From positions 62,001-126,000 of the forward strand of contig JAALGZ010000066.1 in NCBI GenBank assembly GCA_015227615.1: a DNA stretch of 64,000 bases, written 5' to 3'. Shown in pieces: positions 11,439 to 22,860 of this stretch; positions within the stretch are counted from its first letter, which is position 1, and each line of letters opens with the position of its first letter. The position numbers and the translations under genes are program-made. The DNA comes from Labyrinthula sp. Ha (taxonomy: Eukaryota; Sar; Bigyra; Labyrinthulida; Labyrinthulaceae). The notes under the pieces were generated by a model. The model was given only the letters and a program-made list of their open reading frames with translations. It searched no databases and was not told the origin of the DNA.

Positions 11439-14400
11439 TTTATATTACATATTGGTTCAGCCATATAATATACCCTAAGAATAATGAAGATGTTGTATGA
11501 TTTGGATATAGGGCGAGAAAGTTCATTGATAAAATACACCAGAGCTGGAAGCAAACCACTTTTCCGTACACATAGAAAATTTCTGAATATTCAACGAGCC
11601 AAAGCGACACTTTAAAATCTTTTTTTTAATAAGCAAATGTATCTTTGCTCCTGCTTTTTACTCCAGCCAAGTACTTGATATAAACGAAATTTAACGGGCA
11701 AATATTTAAAAAATTATTACCGTATGGTATGAAATATTGTGACAACCCAACCAGGTAAACCTTGCAACCTCCTCAGAGTTAATTGCATTGACTCTACAGT
11801 AAATTATCAAAGAGTTATATAGCCCCTATGGAGTTTTTTCAGATTCACGATGCGAGTTTAAACGTTTTATCAAAGTATATTCTGGCTTCTTAGAGATCTC
11901 ATCGCACATGATATAAATTCAGGCTATGCAACATAATTTTAACCTTTTAAAATGGGGTGTGTCTTTGAAAATGGCTTCTTCATGAGTAGGTTTTACTACT
12001 TCATTAATTTCTAGTTAGATAACTATTTTTATAGACCAAGAATAGCCTCTATTGATAGCCATTCCACGAATTCTACAGGTCCACTGCATTATCTGATTCT
12101 CAAAGTAGTTTTCTATGTAAGATTAGAAAAATAAGAAATCCAGTAAACTTTTATTTTTTAGGCTTCTAAAAAGTTAACAGTTATACTTCAACAAGACCTA
12201 TATGAAAGTATTAATAACTAGTAAAGAAATATATTTTAGCTCATGTTTCAACATGAACTAAAGCAACTAAAAGAACTCATTTCTCTAATGCTTGACTCTT
12301 TCAATTATACTTTTACCTGTACATACCTCTGATAAGACGGATGTTCATTCTCATGAGCTCTTTTAGTTTCCCCATATCCAGTGAGCTGATTTGATATCCA
12401 AAGTTTATTGTTATCTTTTGTAGAATCACCCTGAAGTTTGACTGGTTCGTTAAAAGATTTTGTACAGGCTTGCTTCTAGCTTTGTTCATAACTTTTGTGT
12501 TTTCACGAGAGTATTTAACCTATGTAGCAATATGAGTAGTTTGAGTTTTTATTGTACATTAAAAATAGATTGTAGAATATAATTAGTTAGAAGGGGAAAC
12601 TAGCTGGCTCTAAGGTTATTAGAGGGGTATCTACTGTGAGAGCCTGTAGTATAAGTGTTGAACATGAATAGCAATAGTTGGTTAAAGTTTAAATAAATAA
12701 GTAGAGTTCAATTTAGAACATACAAACGACTGGGAAGCCTAAGAAGTCATGTGTAGAGTCTTATTAAATTAAAGCAAGATACCGATTTGAACTATCTTGA
12801 ACTTATGATTCTCAGCGCCGGAGCTGATGGGTTTTTTGCTAACTAAATTAATTCAAAGAATTCCAGTATATGCTATTCAAAGACAACCATAGTATCTTCC
12901 ACTTGCAATATACGTTCTTTAATGTAATTTAGGCACCAAGTAGCTAAGGGTATCGTTTGACAACATCTATAACTAATAGCAACCTGGTTCTCTTATGGTA
13001 GACAGCAAAGTATATTGGGAAAGTATAAAAGATTAAATAAGCTGTTAACAAAATATTATAATCATAGGGGGCAATAGCATATGCAGTTGCTTTACTTTTG
13101 AGATATTGTATTGATGCTTTACTAATATTATAGTTGGTAGCCGTTGGCAACTGTTTTTTCCTCAAATTTCATGATAATGGCCTACACAAGCACTCTTCAG
13201 GCTAATGCTACATAGGAAATTTAGTTAAACATATCCTTTAGTGTCAGCACTGATAGTGCATGTGAAGTAGGTTCCTAATACCATGCACAATTATTCTGTG
13301 CTAAGTTTTGGAAAGTAGTTCAATAAAAGTTCCTATTGGAGCATAATCAAAATCTCTGCTTTTAATTTGTCAATGTTTTGATTATTTGGCAACTATGGAC
13401 TATAAATGTTAACGCTGTCCATAATATAAGTGATTATATTACTAAGTATCTTTCATAGACAGGAAAAACCTTAATAGCTCTACCGTACTGCAGATAAGAT
13501 CTCTTATCTTCCTTGGTATTTTTTTGACACTTTTCCTCTACAATTAACCTGTTTAAGTAAAACTTACTCGTTTCTACCATCTAGCTGCAGCTAAGATTGT
13601 ATTTTTCATATCATGAAATATCTAGTATACGTGCTTAATAACTATTCCAGTATAATGGTTAATATGCCCTATACCTTCATGGCAATAAATCTCAAATTAG
13701 CACCACACTGCATTAACCCTAACCACTGACCTCAAACATGACAAATAGTTTTGTAATATATCCAGACTTGGAAATCTTTTCATTATTTTCTGGTATGTTT
13801 ATATTTGTAATATAGTGTTGCTATATCGTAAAGAAAAAACAGATCAAAACTCAGTTAAATATTAATAACTAATACATGTATCATACATTAAAAGGTTCTT
13901 AAGGATAAGGCAACATATCAAAGGATGACAGTAAATTTTATTTATTATTATTTTGATTTTCTTCTTATAGTGAATTTTCCTTTCTTTTGCAGTGAAACCT
14001 GAATGGAACATTCAAACACCATAGAAGGGCGTTTCCACCTGCTCATCCTCTCATGTTGTGTTCGTGGGCCATTTTAAATTTTTCTTTCTATTTTTTACTG
14101 TGCTCTTCTTGTTTCTGTGGTTAAATTTTTCGAGTCTGCCTTAGAGATAGAATTTCACCACGCTTTGTGCTTTCAAATTCAATCCCATTTACTTTATTAT
14201 ATATTGAACTTTCTTTGCTAATAATCTTTGTATCTTATATTATTTTTGCTCTGTTCATAAGTAGTAAGATAATTATTTTCGAAATTGTGTTTTCTCTTTT
14301 GTTCAGTTATTAAGTCTGGTGTTACCAACATTTACAAACTAAACTAACTCCTACGGTACTACTTTAACTACCTACACCTCACAAAACTGAAATTGAACAC

Positions 14401-14633
14401 CTTTTACTACAACAGTAATACATTACCTCATCGATTTTTCTTGACTTCTAGTGACGTTAACCTATTTGCTTGAGCTCAAGGCACAAATTGGTGTGGTATT
14501 GCACCTAAAATAGAGAGATTTGTTTTTGTTGCTCAATTGCTCAATGTCCCCCAGCTACATCAGAATAGTATTCATCATGTTCATCAATGTGAACGGAAAA
14601 GGAAGCAGATTCCAATTTCGGGGCTTTTTTCTA
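11439..14633. other. AT-rich stretch with no supported gene
   Basis: Only short ORFs occur (for example 12,944-13,165, minus), none with recognisable content. A pyrimidine-rich segment lies near 14,000-14,300. I see nothing else. Confidence 0.4.
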
Positions 14634-14801
14634 CTATTTATTGGCCTTGAGTAAACTCCTTGACACCTTTTTCTTGTGTTCTTTCTCAATTTTAGACACC
14701 TTTGATTTTTTTTCTTTGGTGTTTTCATTCCCGGTTTCATTTTCCAGGTCAGGAGTAAGGATCAAGTTTCGAAGATTCTCTTCCAAACTCTTATAAACCA
14801 T
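14634..14801 (-). CDS. Small lysine/glutamate-rich ORF (55 codons), unknown
   Basis: It starts with ATG at 14,799-14,801 and ends with TAG. The second half is highly charged, with runs of K and E ending in KKKVSRSLLKANK, which suggests a coiled or disordered tail. It lies about 95 bp downstream of the small ORF at 14,897-15,139 on the same strand. The two may be exons of one gene or pieces of a decayed Gag. No family is recognised. Confidence 0.3.
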   Translation of the reverse strand: MVYKSLEENLRNLILTPDLENETGNENTKEKKSKVSKIEKEHKKKVSRSLLKANK

Positions 14802-14896
14802 TTACTGATGAGAACAAAAATGAGTTGCGTTGTTATCTTACGAGATACCGTATCCTATGATTCCATCGCATTACTTTTGCGCTTGTTAACTTCCAT

Positions 14897-15139
14897 TTAT
14901 ATCCGCTTCTCATGAGATGACAATGCTGCTTCCAAATTTGCTTCTACAGCAATTGCCTCGAATTGATCAGTTATGATTTGCACCTGGTTAGGCATTGGGT
15001 TGCTTAAGAAATCTTTCTCTTTAATATTGCAGAATTGCGGCGTGTGGGGACTAACCTCGGCGGATTCAGCATTGCCTTCTGCTTTGTTATCGTTAGGTTG
15101 AGCTGGATCCTCCCCCCTTCTCTTCTCGGAAGGTGCCAT
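14897..15139 (-). CDS. Small acidic/polar ORF (80 codons), unknown
   Basis: It starts MAPSEKRRGEDPAQPNDNKA and is polar and P/E/N-rich in its first half. The second half is predicted to be helical (QIITDQFEAIAVEANLEAAL). The base composition is less AT-rich than its surroundings, which supports real coding. It may be the N-terminus of a Gag-like or host protein continued at 14,634-14,801. The function is unknown. Confidence 0.35.
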   Translation of the reverse strand: MAPSEKRRGEDPAQPNDNKAEGNAESAEVSPHTPQFCNIKEKDFLSNPMPNQVQIITDQFEAIAVEANLEAALSSHEKRI

Positions 15140-15433
15140 TTGTTAAGCTCTTTGTATTTACCTAATAACTTTTACGTTATTCGAGTAATTCGATGTTCTT
15201 TTGTATTTTGATTAAGGTGAAGTTTTTTAACTCAGACGCTTAAATGTTAATTGTATCATAATCGGCTCATTTTCATGTTACTTATTGACTAGGTAATATA
15301 GCATCCGAGAAGACTTATGGTGGACAAAACCGCTACTCCGCAACTGAAAGACGCATCTGGTGTAAATAACAGATTGTGCATGTTCGATTTATAGAAATAG
15401 CAAGAAGAAGAATATGTTGTAGATGCTGCATCA

Positions 15434-15583
15434 TTAATTTTTTTGCTCAACTGGAACATAGATACCAGAATATATTGACATAAATTCTTTGGCAGGAAGA
15501 AACCCTAATGATGCAATACCCCCGGCTAAGAACGCCCCTACAACTATTATACGCAAAAGAAACTTGAGATATATTATATATTT
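15434..15583 (-). CDS. C-terminal membrane-segment fragment, possible 3' exon of the neighbouring membrane-protein gene
   Basis: Between an in-frame TGA (15,584-15,586) and a TAA (15,434-15,436) lie 49 codons that encode a clear hydrophobic helix, including FLLRIIVVGAFLAGGIASLG, followed by a short polar tail. No ATG precedes the helix. It lies about 90 bp downstream of the membrane-protein ORF ending at 15,674, on the same strand. It could be a last exon, the end of a gene interrupted by mutation, or a relic. A transcript would decide. Confidence 0.4.
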   Translation of the reverse strand, partial: KYIIYLKFLLRIIVVGAFLAGGIASLGFLPAKEFMSIYSGIYVPVEQKN

Positions 15584-15673
15584 TCACAATAAAGACCAAA
15601 ACTGCGGATAAGCTCTGGGTTTTTGGCTCTTCTTGCATGATGACAGGAAGAAAATAGTCTAGAGCATAAGTAT

Positions 15674-16573
15674 TTAAAGGTTAGGATTCAAAAACTTAGC
15701 ATTTTCCAAACCATCTTCAGAAACCAGATAAGACGCTCTTAATTCACGCATAGGAAAATAAATTGGAATGGTGGACTCTTTATTCTCCTTGACGTAGTTT
15801 GAAATAGCTTCGCCTACTGTGAGGCGTGAACGAAAAACGCGCTGCACAACGCTATCACTGAAATTTATAAAACCCTGTAGCGCCACGAAATTCAGAAATA
15901 TGTCTTCAACCGAGTCCTGAAATATAATAAGAAAGAAACTGAGGAGGAACAAACTGCAGCAAAGGAAAAAATCTCCTATACCAAACCAGAAAAATGCTTT
16001 CCACAAACTTCTATTCATATCTGAGGGGTTAGCCTTTGTTCCTTCCAAATAAGACGTAAGGTTCCATCCAACGCGAAATATAGCAACCCATCGTTGAAAA
16101 AAAAAACCTGTAAACAGGTCGTTTATTTTCTCATCAATACCCACATATCTTCCATCAACTAGAGGTATATACACCTTGTTGTTATGATATGAGATCGCAG
16201 TTATAATGAACAAGGCCCCGCGTTCTGACATAAAAGTACCCATGAACAGGGGTGATACTAGCGCTAGGAAACTTCTCAGGACTCCGACAGCTTTTTTATC
16301 AACATTCTCCTCTTCAATAGAGCTCACGTTCAAAGCTAATCTAGTTCCCGCATCTTTATTCTCTAGAATAATTACGACAAGAAACCAAGCGGCTATAAAT
16401 GCAAACAAAAATGAAACAGCATTCTTCAGTTTGGCGCTTCTAATATCAAGAACAAACTCTTCTTCCCTTTCACAGTGACGAAATTTCATAGTGGACCGAC
16501 CAAATACATCTGCCTCCAGAGCATTTTTTGCCCATGTTCCTTCAGAGTCGTGTGTTTCTTTCTTGTTTTCCAT
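15674..16573 (-). CDS. Multi-pass membrane protein of unknown function (299 aa)
   Basis: I place the start at the ATG at 16,571-16,573 (protein begins MENKKETHDSEG); a TTG three codons upstream is a less likely start. The N-terminal 45 residues are polar. Hydrophobic segments follow near residues 50-68 (with AFIAAWFLVVIIL), 95-130 (with FLALVSPLFMGTF and ALFIITAIS) and 195-222 (with FFLCCSLFLLSFFLIIF). The C-terminal 70 residues are soluble. No motif identifies a function. A second, broken copy lies at 60,304-61,005 inside the inverted duplication. The C-terminus might continue into the fragment at 15,434-15,583. Confidence 0.75.
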   Translation of the reverse strand: MENKKETHDSEGTWAKNALEADVFGRSTMKFRHCEREEEFVLDIRSAKLKNAVSFLFAFIAAWFLVVIILENKDAGTRLALNVSSIEEENVDKKAVGVLRSFLALVSPLFMGTFMSERGALFIITAISYHNNKVYIPLVDGRYVGIDEKINDLFTGFFFQRWVAIFRVGWNLTSYLEGTKANPSDMNRSLWKAFFWFGIGDFFLCCSLFLLSFFLIIFQDSVEDIFLNFVALQGFINFSDSVVQRVFRSRLTVGEAISNYVKENKESTIPIYFPMRELRASYLVSEDGLENAKFLNPNL

Positions 16574-16970
16574 CGATCTCAAGAGTTCGAACTAGTTTTT
16601 TGATCGACTCTATTTTATCATTATATCGTCATTTTGTTGTATATCATGATAATCTTCTAACTTTCCTGCCATTCTATTCCATTTAAAAATTTATTATCAT
16701 TGGTGAAGAATTTGATAAGAATTATCAAAAATAATTTGATAATTGTTTTGATAATGATTATCAATAAATGAATTTGAATTTAACTAACTATGAACAATTA
16801 TTTGGGCCATATGGCCTTTGACCATGCGGTCCAAGAAATATATAGTATATTAATTCACCTAGGTATTACTATCGTTAAGACGTTACTGCTAACGTTAATG
16901 AAACAAGGATATTTTGAGTTACATGTAACCAGCGTTAGTATGTCACTAAAGTTGGAAGCTAATGTGAGTA
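16574..16970. other. Upstream region of membrane-protein gene with GGGCCATATGGCC palindrome
   Basis: This gene-free stretch is rich in 'gataat/attatc' inverted pairs. It contains the palindrome gggccatatggcc at 16,804-16,816, which also occurs 36 bp upstream of the kinase start codon (28,941-28,953). A promoter role is possible but unproven. Confidence 0.4.
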
Positions 16971-17249
16971 TGTATCGATGTAAGGACTTGTAGTATTGAT
17001 TAGTAGTAAATAGTTAAGTATATATGATTGATTGAATAGATTAAAGTAATTAAATAAATTCTATGACCATAAGAGTCATAGTTAGAATCCAATGAAATCA
17101 CAAAAAAGTACAAATAAATAAGAAGTAACAAGAAGAACAGATTTTAAGCATCAAGGAACCACTTTTACAAGGAATAAAGATAGTATCAACAAAGTATTTA
17201 AAAGTTCGAACAAAGCCAAGTTGTTTGAAATTCATACCAGATAGTTCTA
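16971..17249 (+). repeat. 5' LTR of A+
   Basis: It begins tgtatcgatgtaagg and ends near 'accagatagttcta'. It matches both LTRs of A- closely (59,629-59,906 and 50,372-50,654). It is AT-rich and contains 'gaccataagagtcatag', which is also preserved in weaker form in its own 3' LTR. Confidence 0.85.
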
Positions 17250-17262
17250 TTGTTTAAACAAT
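17249..17262 (+). other. Perfect palindrome in place of the primer-binding site (family A)
   Basis: Immediately inside the 5' LTR lies attgtttaaacaat, a perfect 14-bp palindrome. A tRNA primer-binding site would normally sit here and begin with TGG, which is absent. The A- copy has the same palindrome at 59,615-59,628. Family B has a different palindrome at the same place. Confidence 0.7.
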
Positions 17263-17269
17263 TGTAAGG

Positions 17270-19343
17270 ATGCTACGGATATTACGATCCAGAATGCGAA
17301 GCAAAAATGAAGCGAGATTGAAGGAAAGAGAAGAACGAAGGAGGAAATTAGAGGAGGAAGAGGAGGAAAGAAGAAGAAGAGAACAGGAAGAAGAAGATTT
17401 TGAGCAAGAACAGCTCTACGGAGTTGGCTCGTCATTGGACAAGGATAATGAAGAAGCAGAAGATCGGATTGAGGCATAAGAGCGGACTGAGGAATTAAGC
17501 GACAATAAACTCGCCGAGCCTAGAAAGTCACTTAATTTGTCGACGGATGATGAGGCTGAGGACGTTGCCGAACACAGCGCGTCGGAAGATGTGAGCCAGG
17601 TAGCCGACCAAGGAGCGGCAAAGGAGACGAACTGTGTTGCAACAGGAGCGACGGGTCGGGATGACCCCGAGCCAGATACGGTAGCCGACAGAATGGTTGC
17701 ATCCGAAACAGAAAAAGCGGAAAAAAAGGTTGCCACCATAAGCGACGGGGCAGAAGCGGAAATTATGGCCCAAACCCAACCGACGATGACGGCTAAAGAG
17801 GTCGAGCCTGTATTGCCGACACTGGTTCGGGAAGATGAAGCGGCCTCAAACCACGAGGCACTTATCGCTGAGAGGTCGACGAACCTTCATCAAATTATAT
17901 CTAAAGGTCGGAATGAAAATGACGAGGCGAAAGCGGTTAATTTGACTTCTCCGTCATCGGCAAAAAAGAAGGCGGCAAAGAAGACTCCGCGGAAAAAGAG
18001 GATGATCAGAAGTCAATGCGAGTTTTATACAAAGACCCCTCGTTGGTTTACTCCGAAAAGGTTTGTAATTTGAGGACTGGATCGCAGCAAAGCGCAAAAG
18101 AAGATGAAAGGAAAGACAGCGGTAGAAATGTTTTAGGAAAACAATATAAACAAATTCTCAACTAACCCGCTTTTATTGATGATCCCTTTGTCCGAAAGGG
18201 AACTCGAAGAAATACGGATAAGCAAGAGAGTAGCGAATATATTAGCGGCAACTCCAAACTTCAGAGAAAGTCAGGAGATGTCTGTTGCGCAATTGTTGGC
18301 GAATCGCAAGAAGACTCCTTTACAAGTACTGAAGACAAATACTCCGACTTGCTTTTCCCACTCGTCGGAAGGCCTAATTACTACAGCGGTGCAATTTATG
18401 GCAGAGAGAGGTATGGCGGTTATAAAAGGGAATTTACCGAAACCCATTTTATCGGCTAATAGTGACCCGGACTGGCCGATGCGGATTACGCCCTTTAAAT
18501 GCGTAACGAAGGCGGAGCCCGCAGCGGGATTGTCAATTAGGGCGCCGCAACGTAAAATGAGACCTTTAGCAAACACTAGAACGGATGCGGAAAATAGCTT
18601 GCAGAAGCGCATAAATGCGCTAACGAGGGCAAATGAGAGGATTAAGACACAGTCGCTAGCGGCAAAATTAGTGCTCAGAGATTGTAACAGGGCAATCATG
18701 AGGAAAGCCGTAGACAAAGAGCGGAAGAAGAATACGGCGGAGTTCAAAAGAGTGTCGAAAGAGTTAAAACAGACGAAGAAGCTTCACCGTGCGGAAGTGG
18801 AAAAAGTGAGAGAGCTCTAAAGGTTGGCTTTCGAGCAGAGTAGCGCCTTTGATTCAGAATCTCATCAGCCGTAAACGCCTAAGGCTACCCCAGCTCACGA
18901 AAGAGCACTTTCAACTTTACAGAAACGAGATCAAAGTCCGAAACAACACAAGACAGTGTTGCTACCTTGTCGGCAAAAATGAGCAGGGTAGAGTTGATTT
19001 TAGTGAAACCAACAGAGGTAACCGCCCAAGCGCCAAGAATCTCAAGGAACGCAGATGAATTAGCCGAAATTTAGAGGCAAAGACGGAGGATGTGCGTCGC
19101 GACCGAGAATTAAAGTCATTTTGCGGAGAGTTTAAAACGCTGAGAACATTAGAAGTAAAAGACATTTGCGCCATGTTGGATATTTTCGACGCCTATTTGA
19201 ACGCATACAAATGTGAAAAGGAATCAAACCTCTGGATTAACGTCGATTCAAAGCTAAAGCGAAGATTGCTCAGTTCAGGTGTGATAAAAGTAGGGATCAT
19301 CAATTATTTGAAGAAGTACATGTTGGAACACGAGGCGTTCTAA
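17270..19343 (+). pseudogene. Gag of A+ (broken)
   Basis: The region starts with a strongly charged coil: a run of R and E residues around 17,320-17,400. A long acidic/alanine-rich stretch and a K/R-rich helical segment (to 18,820) follow, then a more compact part (19,092-19,343). Stops at 17,477-17,479, 18,071-18,073 and 18,818-18,820 and a frame change before 18,849 break it, and A- shares them. GC content is higher than in the flanking DNA, consistent with an introduced coding sequence. Gag would form the particle that packages the element RNA. Confidence 0.75.
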
Positions 19344-19367
19344 GGCGAAGATACCCTGCGTACAATC

Positions 19368-20153
19368 ATGGAAAAGGTGACGTGTTCGCATGAGAGCTCA
19401 GTCTTAGAACGCTTAAACATTTATATGATTAGCGCTTCGAAATGTATTAAGTGGAATCAGCTGAAGGAAAGTGCGCGAAAATTTGAAGTTTTAAAAGCGC
19501 TAAATAAGCGACTTCCTATACAGTTGCAAATTAGAGAAACACGCTTAAAGATGAAGTTGAATGCGCCGAGGTCAAGATTTGGGAATTTTCTGGATAAATT
19601 CAAGGACCTGATAAGACCTATATACGAAGGGAAGATGGACACGGCGGAAAGAGTGCATTTAACGCCGCTTGATCCGGTGAACGTTGCGCCGAGTGAGTCG
19701 GAATTCAGAAGGGTGTATCAGGAAACACGCCGCGGCGGCAAAAAGAAGCGGAAACACTACATATCTTCCGATGAATCAGAAAGAGGAAGAAGTAGCAAAT
19801 CTTATCGTCGTGGGTCGCGCTCTTCGAGCCCCCGTGGCTATAGGGGAAGGTCTAGTCATGGGAGATATACACCGCAAAATAACCAGAGCTGCTACCGCCA
19901 TAGGAATAAGCGTTGCAAAAAAAGCAACCACAGGCAGCCGAAACCGTGCAACTCTTTCCTAGCGCCAACCGCCCCGGGGGATGAATATGAAAGAAGTAAG
20001 CGCAACCCGACGAGGCGCTTAGACGTGTCGGTTAGAAGAGCAGGAAGAAAGAATGTGGCACTTTACCATATCAAGCCTAGAGATCGCACTTTCGAAGTGA
20101 TCCTAGATAGCGGCGCAGATGAGAGCGTCGCTTTGCTACACAGGCATGCATGA
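19368..20153 (+). pseudogene. Gag C-terminus (RS-rich) and retropepsin of A+
   Basis: The 261-codon open stretch begins with a helical segment and passes through an Arg/Ser-rich, RS-like block (residues about 135-170, for example SSKSYRRGSRSSSPRGYRG). It ends with retropepsin containing the active-site motif VILDSGAD near residue 250. No CCHC zinc knuckle is visible; the RS-rich block could replace it as the RNA-binding tail. A TGA at 20,151-20,153 interrupts just after the protease motif. The order Gag-PR-RT is the usual one for Ty3, unlike family B. Confidence 0.8.
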
Positions 20154-21041
20154 ATGGTGGATTCTATCGAAGACGTGAAGGAAAAGATTTCCCTGGCGGA
20201 TAGAATGACGGATTTACAAATCATGAAGGTAGAATACGCCGACTTGGAAATGTGTGTAAGAAGAATTTGGAAGCATAACTTCCGCAGGGTAATAATTTTT
20301 CTAGTTAGCGACGACAAATGGAGAGAATTGTTGGTGGAAGCTTCATCGCCGGAAAAAGCGGGATTAATGCCGCACCAGAATGCGTAGAAAGTCCGCAGCG
20401 TAGCGGAAAGTGGTCTCGCATTTCTGAAAATTTGTAGAAATTGCTTTGCTGATAGCGCCGCGACTGTATGAAGGCTGATGTGGGAGGAACTTGGACAACT
20501 CTCTGAAGTATATGACATGATCGTAGTTGAGGTGAACTTAACATTAATACTTGATAAAAATTTTAACTTAACGAAGCGTGGATATGCCTTTGCTGAAACG
20601 GTAAAGATATTAGATAAAGGCGCGGGTGGAAACTTGACGATAATTTCATACTTTGTCTTTACAAAAGACCTGGATCTGCAGAAGCTAAGGTGTCACAAGT
20701 CAAAAGACGTGCAGTTTCTGACGGGTTTGAAGTTATCCAGGTTGTACCTAGCAGCAATAGCTAGAAAATTAGCAGGCGGTAAAAAGGAGGTTTTAAACAA
20801 CTTCCCGGCTATAAGGACGGTGTCAATTGATTTTAGTCTACGTTTACGTGACGGTAACGCAGAAAGTATAGCGTTGGACAAAACCATACACTTAAAGCAG
20901 AATAAGAATGTAGTAGACGAAGATAACCTGAAGCAACTAACACCTCCCGAGGGGAACGCACTGCACAAGCCAGAGAGAGAAAAAGCGGAAATACGCGAAG
21001 CAATAGTGAAGATGATGGAAGCCGCTGGCGACGCTAATTAA
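20154..21041 (+). pseudogene. PR-RT linker region of A+
   Basis: Two open stretches (20,154-20,387 and 20,478-21,041) in the same frame are separated by a TAG and a TGA. They contain mixed alpha/beta sequence that probably forms the protease remainder and the connection to RT. Similarity to A- is very high before about 20,700 and drops after about 20,760, marking the inner edge of the near-identical duplication. Confidence 0.6.
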
Positions 21042-21059
21042 AACCAGCGCAATCAACTT

Positions 21060-21974
21060 ATGTATTTATGCTTTAAGTATGAGGATGTTTTTACGACAAG
21101 CGCGTCGCAAATAGGAATCAGTCTTTTGCCGCCAATGGATGTAATACCTATCCAGGGCGCGGAGCTTAAGATGCCGTTGCTGCTGCCATTGGGTCCAGGC
21201 AAAGCAGAATTTGTGAAAGAAAAATTGGACGGAATGATTGAGAAAGGGGTGGCAAAGAAAGTCCAACAAGCGATTTGTAGGTCGGTTGCTTTTGCCGTCT
21301 CTAAGAAAAATAATGCTTGGTACATGGTATTGGACCTGGTTGCGGTAAACAAAGTACTGGATAGGGATGTAAATATACTCCCCATACTGGAAACGCAACT
21401 GATCAACACAGCATTGGCACGCTTCTACAAATGTTCAGACGTTGTTAGCGGGTTTGATCAATTGGCGATTACGAATCGCGCTCAGAAATACTTTAACCTT
21501 ATTACAACCTACGGAGTATTTTGATAACAATTTGCGCCCATGGGGGTATCATTCAACTCCGGTATTTTTTCACCAGCGCATGGTACATCATATTGCGATG
21601 GCAAATTATAGTAGAGAAGGCAACGCAATTGTCCAATAGGCTGACGATACCTTGATGCACGGGAAGTATTTTCAGCGTTATATCAAAATTTTAGAGGATG
21701 CTTTGCGGAAGGTACACGAACGAAAAGTCAGAATCAGTCCAGCGAAGTCAATTTTATTTATAACGGGTATTGAGCATTGCGGAATAATTCTATGATATGT
21801 TGGATGCGGCTCTTTCAAAAAGTACTACAAAAAGATTTTACTTCTCCCAAAGCCCAAGTATGTATACAAGCTATAAAACTCTTACACTTGACGCAATGGT
21901 TGATGTCGGAAGTTCCCGAAATGGCGGAACTTAGAGATAAAATCATGTTATTTTATCCAGAAATGAAGGGATAA
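21060..21974 (+). pseudogene. Reverse transcriptase of A+ (broken)
   Basis: The N-terminal RT boxes are clear: KLDGMIEKGVAKKVQQA, then VFAV/KKNNAW and LDLVAVNKVL, then SGFDQLAI. The catalytic box reads ADDTLMHG after a nonsense codon where A- has Trp (QWIDNTLIHA). Several stops and a frame change follow. RT copies the element RNA into cDNA. Confidence 0.85.
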
Positions 21975-22860
21975 AAAGAAGTTGTTGAAAGAGAAAAGGT
22001 GAATTTTGTGGAATGAAGAGTTAGAGGCGACATTTCAGCGCTTTAAACAGAGGCTAGCGGAAGCTGCAAAAACCCGTCTATAACACTACAATCGGAATAT
22101 GGATTTGATTCTAGTAACCGATGCGTCGGATAAATATCACAGCGCCATCTTACTCCAGGGGCGACAGGAAGAGCGTGGAAAAGATTTGTTGAAAATAAAG
22201 TATATCCGATGATGTTTTTTTGTCGGGAAATTTGACGCTAGCCAACTTGTGTGGGTCATATGTCATAAAGAACTATACCCTATGATCCGAACATTTAACA
22301 AGCTTTCATATCTGTTGCCGTTTCAGGTGGCAGCGATGCAGGTACATACGGCTCATCTCAACTTCAAGATGATATCACAAGGCGATCAAAAATAAACCAT
22401 TGCCATCTTAACCGCCTACAAAGATGTATGGTGAACCTGCATCATGTGCTAGTATACATCCCTTAAGTTGGCGGAGATAGTAATACTTTTGCGAATATGT
22501 TCACGAGATGGGCAGCGCCAACAAATGATGACGGAGAGGCAGCTGCACGAATGGTGAAGTTACAAACACGGAGTGCGGTAAGTAAACTACCCATTCTACC
22601 GCGCGCAATTAAGCGCCTAAGAAGAGTTTCGGAAAAATTCCGATAACAGGCTGACGCTAAAATAAAAGAATGGCTTCATGAAGCAGTACTCTATGCTTTG
22701 TCAAAATATACAGAAAGATATGATTTGCTACTCCGTGATGAGCACCTGTACTTAAGAATTAAGAGAGATTTTAAAGATTGGTCGTCTGATTTACTGCAGC
22801 CAAAAACGAGAAAATGAATAGAAGAAGTAGGCATAGGCGTTACCCCTAATTGATTTACAC
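21975..22860 (+). pseudogene. RNase H region of A+ (broken)
   Basis: LILVTDASDKYHSAILLQ near 22,100 is the first RNase H motif (catalytic Asp in TDAS). HKELYPMIRTF near 22,270 matches the next, and the D-x-N-x-F-A motif near 22,480-22,510 the last. Multiple stops interrupt it. Confidence 0.75.

Larger units (their letters stand above)
15870..20760. repeat. Left arm of a large inverted duplication (partner 56,116-61,005)
   Basis: The left arm includes most of the membrane-protein gene, its upstream DNA, the 5' LTR of A+ and the Gag/PR half of A+. Matching positions sum to about 76,876 across the arms, so they are collinear. Encoded Gag segments in the two arms are identical or differ at a few residues. 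Similarity falls off from roughly 20,700-20,760 inward, although both elements remain collinear to their 3' ends. The outer edge shown is where element C interrupts the partner arm, so the true duplication may extend further left. Confidence 0.9.

Noticed and set aside
17416-17779. Long ORFs antisense to Gag of A+ (and mirror copies at 59,098-59,461)
   Set aside because: They are shadows of the Gag frame, Ser/Ala-rich through antisense codon bias, with no protein features of their own.
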